From: Nitrososphaerota archaeon
Lineage (GTDB): Archaea > Iainarchaeota > Iainarchaeia > Iainarchaeales > VGJJ01
Direction: 5' to 3'
DNA: 7,220 nucleotides
NCBI GenBank assembly: GCA_020053155.1
Contig: JAGVNS010000122.1
Span: 1-7,220, forward strand
Part shown: one piece after another, positions 1 through 4,779 of the stretch
Layout of the letters: each line of letters opens with the position of its first letter
How positions within the stretch are numbered: the stretch's first letter is position 1
Position numbers and translations under genes: made by a program
The notes under the pieces: model-generated
What the model saw: only the letters and a program-made list of their open reading frames with translations
Told to the model about the DNA's origin: nothing
Databases searched by the model: none

Positions 1-1757
1 AGGATGTGAACGAGCTCCGCTTCAAACTCGAATCCCAAAAAGAGAAACGAAAGCAAATCATTGAAAAGCTTCGCCAAAAGGAAGGGGAGAAGGAGCGTAT
101 TGGGAAAGCCCGGGAAGAGTGGCGGGATAAGACCGTGCTTGCGGAGGAATCGGCCCAGAAATGGCAATCGATGAAAGGTCGCTTGGGTGCATTGGAAACG
201 CGTCTGCATTCGTTTTCACTTACAGACCCGGAGTGGGACCAAAAGGGAATCGATTTTATCGTATCCGAAAAGAGGTCCGCCGCGACCCAAATCAGGATGT
301 TGCAGGCCCAGCAGGAACAGCATCGCTTGTTGGATGTGCAGCATCAAAAAGCCCTGCAGCGCGTAGAGTTGATTGAGCGCAGGAAAAAGGAGTGGGAGGA
401 ACGGACTAACGGTCTCTCTCTCTCATCGGTGGAAGCGCAGATTCGCGAGTTGTCCCAGCAGAAGAAGCAGTTGAGTGACCGATTTTCCAAGATTCAGTCT
501 GATTGGACCGAATGCGTTTCCATTATCCGTTTTTCCGACACGCAGTTGGGGGAAATAGCGAAGGAAGCGGCCGCATTGGAATCATTGCACGCCAACTGCC
601 CCACGTGCAGGCAGGAAATAAGGCCCGAACACAAGGAAGCCATTTTGGTGGGAGTGGGGGAAAAGAAAAAGTTCATCGGCGCTACGCGTGCCGAGGCGGA
701 GGCATCGCGTCAACGTTTGCAGTCGGAGCGATTGGGGATAGAGGCAGCGCTCCATGCGCTTGAACGCCTTATATTGGAACAGGAAAGTTTGCGCGTCCGA
801 ATTATGGATGGGGAAAGCCTTTATCGGGAGTTGGAGAAAACGAAGGGAGAATGGGAAAAGGCCCAATCGGCGTTGAACGCGATGGGGGTTGTTGTGAGTG
901 AGTCGGAAATAGAAAAACTCCGTCAGTATTCCATTCAATTGGGGAAGCGGGAAGAGATGGCCATTGTTAAAGAGGAATTTTCAAAGATGAAGCGTGAGGC
1001 GGAAGAGGAGGGAAAGCACTTGGTTTCTCTGGGAAACCCCCGCGTAGAGTGGGATAAATTAAACACCGAATGGGCCTCGTTCGAGTCGGAGTGGAACGCG
1101 TTGGATAGGGAAAAGGAACTCCTTTCCCAGGTGGAGCAGGAGTTGAGCGCCCGCGTCTCGAGTGTCCAAAAATTGCAAAAACAACGCGACGACATTTCAT
1201 CCACCCTTTCCTATTATGGGGAAGTGGAAGAAGGGTTGGGAATTTTTTCCAATGCATTGGTTGAAACCCAGCAGCAGCTGCGTGAGGGGGTGGTGGAGGC
1301 GATTAATGCGGCGTTGGGGGAGTTGTGGCCGAGCCTGTATCCCTATCAGGATTTCACGCTTGCAAAAGTGTTGGTGCAGGACAACGATTACGTGTTAACG
1401 GTGAAAGAGCGCAGCGGCAGTTGGATTTCCGCCGAATCCTCCCTTTCAGGGGGAGAGAGGAGTGCGGCCGCTCTGGCGTTGCGCATGGCCATTGCATTCG
1501 TTCTCACGCGCCAGTTGAGTTGGATTATTTTGGATGAGCCTACGCACAATTTGGATGCCAAATCCATTCAGATGCTTTCCTCCATGCTCAAAACGCGATT
1601 GCCGGGATTAGTGGACCAAGTATTTGTGATTACCCATTCTCCCGAAATAGAAAAATCCGCGACGGGCTCATTATACGTGTTGGAGCGTGAAAAGAATGAG
1701 GATGGAATTACCATTCCCGTGAATAAGATGATTGATTTGGGAACGAAAATAGAATAA
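1..1757 (+). CDS. rad50: Rad50 DNA repair ATPase, C-terminal part (5' end outside window)
   Basis: This is the ATPase and tether of the Mre11-Rad50 complex, which binds and processes DNA double-strand breaks. The frame is open to the window edge; the GTG at 6 is read as an internal Val, because a whole N-terminal lobe (Walker A, first coil) is missing. Numbering from that Val: residues 1-195 are charged coiled coil (K/E/R/Q-rich), then the zinc hook C198-P-T-C201. A second coil runs to about 400, then the C-terminal ABC lobe with signature LSGGERS (S481), Walker B WIILDEP (506-512), D-loop HNLD (514-517) and the switch His in ITHS (H544). Order and motifs match Rad50 rather than SMC, whose centre is a hinge and not a CxxC hook. 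mre11 would be expected upstream, outside the window. It converges on rps17e with a 5-bp gap. Confidence 0.95.
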   Translation, partial: DVNELRFKLESQKEKRKQIIEKLRQKEGEKERIGKAREEWRDKTVLAEESAQKWQSMKGRLGALETRLHSFSLTDPEWDQKGIDFIVSEKRSAATQIRMLQAQQEQHRLLDVQHQKALQRVELIERRKKEWEERTNGLSLSSVEAQIRELSQQKKQLSDRFSKIQSDWTECVSIIRFSDTQLGEIAKEAAALESLHANCPTCRQEIRPEHKEAILVGVGEKKKFIGATRAEAEASRQRLQSERLGIEAALHALERLILEQESLRVRIMDGESLYRELEKTKGEWEKAQSALNAMGVVVSESEIEKLRQYSIQLGKREEMAIVKEEFSKMKREAEEEGKHLVSLGNPRVEWDKLNTEWASFESEWNALDREKELLSQVEQELSARVSSVQKLQKQRDDISSTLSYYGEVEEGLGIFSNALVETQQQLREGVVEAINAALGELWPSLYPYQDFTLAKVLVQDNDYVLTVKERSGSWISAESSLSGGERSAAALALRMAIAFVLTRQLSWIILDEPTHNLDAKSIQMLSSMLKTRLPGLVDQVFVITHSPEIEKSATGSLYVLEREKNEDGITIPVNKMIDLGTKIE

Positions 1758-1762
1758 GGGTG

Positions 1763-2089
1763 TTATTGCGCGACTTCAGCGGTAGGTGTTTCGGCAGCCG
1801 TTTCTTTCTTTTCTTTGGCTTTCCATTCTTTCTTCATGTCCGCGGCCTCTTTCATGGCCACGTCTTTTTTCTGCTTGGCTTCCTGCTCTTTCAATAATGC
1901 TTTGGCTTGTTTGCGTTTGTGCCGCGTAATGAACCCGGACATGACGTTGGTAGTCCATTTTGAAAAAGGGAATTTGAGTTCGGTGACAACTTTCTTGTTT
2001 TGCTCGAATTTTTCCGAAAAGGAGTCAGGCATCTCTTTCAGGATGATATTGGCTTTGCTCTTGATTCCTTTGGGAACGGATTTTCCCAT
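1763..2089 (-). CDS. rps17e: small ribosomal subunit protein eS17 with charged C-terminal tail
   Basis: A 108-aa protein whose first ~65 residues follow the archaeal/eukaryotic S17e pattern: MGK start, IKSKANIILKEMPDSFSEKFE, then NKKVV (31-35) and the conserved segment ending in GFITRHKRKQ. S17e is a structural protein of the 30S subunit absent from bacteria. Archaeal family members are usually about 60-70 aa; here a tail of ~40 residues rich in Lys, Glu and Ala, ending in an Ala/Thr/Pro stretch, follows the core. It is probably helical or disordered and may contact rRNA (inference). The ATG directly follows the rpoK stop codon and has a good Shine-Dalgarno sequence, so start and co-transcription with rpoK are well supported. 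Confidence 0.88.
   Translation of the reverse strand: MGKSVPKGIKSKANIILKEMPDSFSEKFEQNKKVVTELKFPFSKWTTNVMSGFITRHKRKQAKALLKEQEAKQKKDVAMKEAADMKKEWKAKEKKETAAETPTAEVAQ
1801..1870 (+). terminator. possible U-tract terminator for rad50, inside the rps17e tail
   Basis: Just past the rad50 stop the plus strand carries a pyrimidine tract (1801-1816: 13 T, 3 C), further T-rich triplets to 1837, and a T6 run at 1865-1870. Archaeal polymerase terminates at U-rich tracts without needing a hairpin. The tract exists because the opposite strand codes the Lys-rich tail of eS17 (AAA/AAG codons). That it terminates rad50 is inference; with only 5 bp between the genes, a signal inside the neighbour is expected. 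Confidence 0.35.
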
Positions 2090-2296
2090 TCAATTCACCT
2101 CAATTCGGATGAACTGTCCATTGGGTAGGTTTCGGATAACCGATAAGGGAATCACTTTTTCCTCGAATTCCTTACGCGCTAAATCGTAGGGGGAAATGAC
2201 TTTTTTGCTCTCCAATAAAGGGGGGGCTCCAAACGCCAGCTGCAAGGCCCTTGCCCCGATAATGCGGGTCTTTTCGAATCGCGTCATGGTTGTCAT
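2090..2296 (-). CDS. rpoK: DNA-directed RNA polymerase subunit K (Rpb6/omega family)
   Basis: A 68-aa protein matching archaeal RpoK nearly end to end: TRFEKTRIIGARALQLAFGAPPLL (residues 5-28) carries the family hallmark GARALQ-GAP, and the C-terminus reads VIPLSVIRNLPNGQFIRI. RpoK corresponds to eukaryotic Rpb6 and bacterial omega and helps assemble and hold the polymerase clamp region. There are two in-frame ATGs, at 2296 and 2287. The first is kept because a TATA box lies a suitable distance upstream and no Shine-Dalgarno sequence separates the two; either gives an intact family core. The stop TGA is followed immediately by the rps17e ATG, so the two form an operon. In many Euryarchaeota rpoK instead sits with rpl13-rps9-rpoN. 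Confidence 0.92.
   Translation of the reverse strand: MTTMTRFEKTRIIGARALQLAFGAPPLLESKKVISPYDLARKEFEEKVIPLSVIRNLPNGQFIRIEVN
2095..2101 (-). promoter_or_regulatory. ribosome binding site of rps17e
   Basis: GAGGTGA on the minus strand lies 5 nt before the rps17e ATG and matches the complement of the archaeal 16S rRNA 3' end. It is embedded in the last codons of rpoK (Glu-Val-Asn). It fixes the start of rps17e and suggests translation by re-initiation or coupling. It is the only clear Shine-Dalgarno sequence before a gene start in the window. Confidence 0.8.
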
Positions 2297-2333
2297 ACTC
2301 TTTTTCCGCCTGAATACTCAAATCGCGGAGAAA

Positions 2334-2344
2334 CCTATAAAAAG
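2334..2344 (-). promoter_or_regulatory. TATA box of the rpoK-rps17e operon
   Basis: The minus strand reads CTTTTTATAGG, an archaeal TATA-like element centred about 43 nt before the rpoK ATG. Initiation about 25 nt downstream (near 2314) would give a leader of roughly 18 nt. Because the element is nearly self-complementary, it could also be read as TATAAAAAG on the plus strand; no plus-strand gene follows, so the minus reading is preferred. The T-run could also help end transcripts from the gene upstream. Confidence 0.6.
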
Positions 2345-2379
2345 GCCCTCGTTGGGTAGAGGCGGCTGGATGAAGGAGT

Positions 2380-2406
2380 GGGCTAAAAGGGGGGGTGGGG
2401 CGAGGG
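2380..2406 (+). other. G-quadruplex-capable tract between the unknown gene and rpoK
   Basis: The plus strand holds four G-tracts: G3 (2380-2382), G7 (2389-2395), G4 (2397-2400) and G3 (2404-2406), with loops of 6, 1 and 3 nt. This satisfies the usual G3+N1-7 quadruplex rule. It lies in the 112-bp gap that follows the stop codon of the 431-aa gene. Transcripts of the minus-strand gene would carry the C-rich complement, so any folding would be in the DNA plus strand or in an antisense RNA. Function unknown. Confidence 0.5.
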
Positions 2407-2408
2407 AG

Positions 2409-3704
2409 TTATTCCAATGCTCCACTCAAGCGTTGGGTGAACCGAGTGTCTCTCCATTTTGTTTCTCCGCATTGCAAATGGCAGGGTGTCTTTCCCATCC
2501 ATTCTTGGAGGGTTTTTTCTCCCGAGGAATGGAGTTGTACCACTGGGTTTTGCCGTGCATACATGGTGTAGGCGAGCTGGTATTGCGTTAAATAGGGCTG
2601 CACGAGCTCTGTTTGGGTTTGGGCATGGTGCTGGAGGCGTTGGAATAAGTAAGTGTGCAATTGGTGAAGCAATTGTTCGGGTTGGTTTTTGCATTTCCAA
2701 ACTGCTTTAGAAGGATCGAATGAGAGGGTTACTAATCCGTTTTCGTGCGCGTGGCGTGCTTCGGTTAGGGAGAGCGTTATTTTTTCTCCTCTCCAAAGGG
2801 GGCCCATGGGGGTGGTTGAAAGTCCCCATTCTCGTGCGCGCTGAATGCGCTTTTCTTTTTCAGAATGGTTTTCGTGATAGGTTTGGCTGCGCAGGGAATC
2901 ATTGGTGTGAATGTACACTCCATCCTGTGTCACTCTTGCGTCTATTTCGCTTCCCAATTGCACGTGCGCTTCAAAGGGAGAGCAAGGCTGGCAGCAGGAA
3001 CAATTTCCTTCATTATTCAGGGGAGTTTTCCATACAACTTGATTCGCTTTATTCCTTTTTTCAACGTTCCACGTGTTTCGGTCCATTTTTGGGGCCGTTT
3101 GAACGGGGGTGGGTGTTTGCGTTTTGAAAAAGTGGTTGTCGAGAAGGAGTTCAAGCGCTTCTTCCAAGTCTTCGGGCACATCCGTGAGGGGAACAAAGAG
3201 TTCGTGACTCTTGATTGCGCGCTGGGTAAGTTGATGGGCTAAAATGGAATTGTGCCCTTGTAGTTCTTTGAGGGTTTGAAGCATTCCCTCCGCCAACCCC
3301 TCCATTTTGGTCTCTTCAAATGCAATAGATAAGGGAGAAAGTTTTTCATCAAACGTTTGGAAGTATCTCCAATTCTGCGTGAGCAAAAACTGCCGTTCAG
3401 GTTCGATGAGCAATGGAAAGTAATGCGTGAGCGCGTATATTTTCTGAGCTATTTTTTTCAAATCCCCCCACGTTCCACTCATCACTTGCAAACTTTTGGG
3501 ATGCGAAACCAATTGGTGGCGTTCCATTAATTGGGCATGCAAAAGGGATTCGAATGGAGTAGTGGAAGTGTGGGGGAGGTAGAAGGATGGAAAAAAAGAA
3601 TAGAATTTAGTGAGGCGATGCTGGGCATTGGCGAATGTTACATCCACCCCCCGCTTTTCTTCGCGGGCCGAGACTGAGACCAGACTGTATGTATTGGGAG
3701 ACAT
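2409..3704 (-). CDS. uncharacterised 431-aa protein with CxCCxxC cluster
   Basis: I do not recognise this protein. No signal peptide or membrane segment is seen; it is soluble, His/Gln-rich and probably intracellular. Residues 25-140 are the best-conserved-looking part (FYSFFPSFYLP at 34-44; LLIEPERQFLLTQNWRYF at 98-115). Residues 190-232 look like a polar linker. A cysteine cluster C235-S-C-C-Q-P-C241 follows, and another pair at C408/C412, which together could bind zinc or a cluster. Residues 250-330 contain GVYIHTND and ITLSLTEARHAHENGLVTL. Two faint resemblances: the front to the N-terminal domain plus exo I region of archaeal PolB, and residues 250-395 to the N-terminal region of tRNA endonuclease EndA. 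Neither shows catalytic residues, so no function is claimed. The ATG at 3704 is chosen because a TATA box sits 28 nt upstream, giving an almost leaderless mRNA. Confidence 0.8.
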   Translation of the reverse strand: MSPNTYSLVSVSAREEKRGVDVTFANAQHRLTKFYSFFPSFYLPHTSTTPFESLLHAQLMERHQLVSHPKSLQVMSGTWGDLKKIAQKIYALTHYFPLLIEPERQFLLTQNWRYFQTFDEKLSPLSIAFEETKMEGLAEGMLQTLKELQGHNSILAHQLTQRAIKSHELFVPLTDVPEDLEEALELLLDNHFFKTQTPTPVQTAPKMDRNTWNVEKRNKANQVVWKTPLNNEGNCSCCQPCSPFEAHVQLGSEIDARVTQDGVYIHTNDSLRSQTYHENHSEKEKRIQRAREWGLSTTPMGPLWRGEKITLSLTEARHAHENGLVTLSFDPSKAVWKCKNQPEQLLHQLHTYLFQRLQHHAQTQTELVQPYLTQYQLAYTMYARQNPVVQLHSSGEKTLQEWMGKTPCHLQCGETKWRDTRFTQRLSGALE

Positions 3705-3728
3705 ACTTTGGAAATCAATTTCCCGGCG

Positions 3729-3735
3729 TTATATA
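3729..3735 (-). promoter_or_regulatory. TATA box of the 431-aa gene
   Basis: TATATAA on the minus strand is centred 28 nt before the ATG at 3704. Archaeal transcription starts about 25 nt downstream of the box, so the mRNA would begin at or within a few nt of the start codon. No Shine-Dalgarno sequence is present, consistent with leaderless translation. Confidence 0.7.
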
Positions 3736-3743
3736 CTCCTAAT

Positions 3744-3768
3744 GGAACCCCAAACCGCCATTGGTTCC
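3744..3768. promoter_or_regulatory. dyad upstream of the TATA box, possible operator or terminator hairpin
   Basis: GGAACC (3744-3749) and GGTTCC (3763-3768) form a perfect 6-bp inverted repeat around a 13-nt spacer, with AAT/ATT able to extend it across a bulge on one side. It lies 8 bp upstream of the TATA box of the 431-aa gene and 7 bp past the stop of the 324-aa DNA-binding protein. It could be a regulator site for the downstream gene or a weak hairpin ending the upstream transcript. No U-tract follows it directly, which favours an operator. Chance is not excluded. Confidence 0.35.
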
Positions 3769-3775
3769 GACCATT

Positions 3776-4750
3776 CTAGTTGATTCTGCTTTTTTTTCTA
3801 ATTTTTTTAAGGTGGTAGGATATGGCTTGGCGTCCAAGTCCCACTATTCGGGCTATTTCGATGGGTCGTTTTCCTTCTTTTAGGAGTTCGACAATTTCCC
3901 TTTCGCGGGGGGTCAAGGGTTTTGAATAGGTGATTTGGATTTTTTCTTTCGTTGGTTTTTGGAAGATGTCCACTTCATGCGTCGGGTGTTGTGATTTGTC
4001 TTTTGGGAGTCTAATTCGTTTTTGTCCTTCTGCATTCTCTCTTTTCAGTCGGGTTGCTACATTCGAAAGAATGATATTTCTAACTTTTCGCGACTTCAGA
4101 AATCCGAACCATTTGCCCCTTAATTCGTTTTTGTCGGCGTTGTTCGCAAATTCTACTTTTTTTAATGCGTGTTGCATTGCGTCAACAATAGCATCCATCA
4201 TCTGATGGGAATCGTCAAAACGTCCCAATTGTTTCAATTGTTGCACAACCCCTCGAATAAATGGGTCTGATTTGCTCAACAGCATAGCTCGCTGTTCGGG
4301 AGAGAGGTTGTTCCTATCTGGTTTCCTAATGGCCCTGTTTCTCAACGCACTTGTTTCATCTGATGTTCGGAGTTGGTGTACGGAAATGATTTTTCCCACT
4401 CCTTCTGCTCTTGGGATTTCAATTTCACCAAGTGCGGGGTGTGCTGTCTTCTCTTCTATCAGTATCAGATGAATTTCCCTATTCGAATGAGTGGGCGCCA
4501 ATTCGGCTATGCGATGAACGAGCCAAATTTTGGGATGAAATGAAAGGGCTGTTTTTTGTGGATGACCCGCAAAACGTTTTGCTAATTCAAGCGCGAGGCG
4601 CCTGGATGGTTTTTCCTTTTCGATTCGAAGCAGTTCAGAAAGGGGAATTCCAAACCGTTTGCTAATGGCGGGTCTGTCCGTGAGGGGCATGAGGCCGATA
4701 TGTTGAAGGACTTTTCTTTGTCTTTCGGTAGGGACAAATCGTCTTGGCAT
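3776..4750 (-). CDS. predicted multi-HTH DNA-binding protein with sigma-70 region 2/4-like parts
   Basis: A 324-aa basic soluble protein, probably a transcription factor. Residues 8-46 look like a helix-turn-helix (TERQRKVLQHI ... ISKRFGIPLSELLRI). Residues 71-145 may form a second DNA-binding unit. Residues 149-238 resemble sigma-70 region 2: a helical stretch (DPFIRGVVQQL), an acidic-helix segment (DAIVDAMQHALKKVEF), then WFGFLKSRKVRNIILSNV and a basic end RLKRE. Residues 278-321 are a clear sigma region 4/LuxR-type HTH (LTPREREIVELLKEGKRPIEIARIVGLGRQAISYHLKKI). The C-terminal HTH is confident; the region 2 reading is inference from pattern. It follows herA by 20 bp but has its own TATA box overlapping the herA stop. 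The ATG at 4750 suits that box. Alternatives: a LuxR-like regulator with an unrelated helical middle, or a recombinase-type DNA-binding protein. Confidence 0.75.
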   Translation of the reverse strand: MPRRFVPTERQRKVLQHIGLMPLTDRPAISKRFGIPLSELLRIEKEKPSRRLALELAKRFAGHPQKTALSFHPKIWLVHRIAELAPTHSNREIHLILIEEKTAHPALGEIEIPRAEGVGKIISVHQLRTSDETSALRNRAIRKPDRNNLSPEQRAMLLSKSDPFIRGVVQQLKQLGRFDDSHQMMDAIVDAMQHALKKVEFANNADKNELRGKWFGFLKSRKVRNIILSNVATRLKRENAEGQKRIRLPKDKSQHPTHEVDIFQKPTKEKIQITYSKPLTPREREIVELLKEGKRPIEIARIVGLGRQAISYHLKKIRKKSRIN

Positions 4751-4769
4751 TTAGAATGACTGTTTTTGG

Positions 4770-4779
4770 TTTATAATAA
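4770..4779 (-). promoter_or_regulatory. TATA box of the sigma-like gene, built from the herA stop region
   Basis: The minus strand reads TTATTATAAA, centred about 25 nt before the ATG at 4750. This spacing predicts a transcript starting at the ATG itself. The same bases encode the last two Leu codons (TTA TTA) and the TAA stop of herA, so coding end and promoter are superimposed. No Shine-Dalgarno sequence precedes the start. Confidence 0.6.

Noticed and set aside
6..8. GTG as the start of rad50
   Set aside because: The frame is open upstream and the protein would lack its N-terminal ATPase lobe; the gene is more simply cut by the window edge.
582..938. 118-codon minus-strand frame inside rad50
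   Set aside because: Antisense to the zinc hook and coiled coil of rad50, whose motifs are intact in the plus frame.
2334..2345. Plus-strand promoter from the near-palindromic TATA element
   Set aside because: Reading it as TATAAAAAG would drive antisense RNA into the 431-aa gene, but nothing else supports such a transcript; the rpoK reading explains it.
2346..2406. CCCTCG/CGAGGG inverted repeat with a 49-nt spacer
   Set aside because: Only 6 bp with a long spacer, one arm inside the G-tract; expected by chance in such G/C-skewed sequence.
2196..2591. 131-codon plus-strand frame crossing rpoK, the gap and the unknown gene
   Set aside because: It runs antisense through conserved rpoK codons and the G-tract; composition is not protein-like and no Shine-Dalgarno sequence is seen.
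3785..3811. T-rich plus-strand run as a terminator
   Set aside because: It is the complement of Lys-rich codons at the end of the sigma-like gene, and no plus-strand gene lies upstream that would need it.
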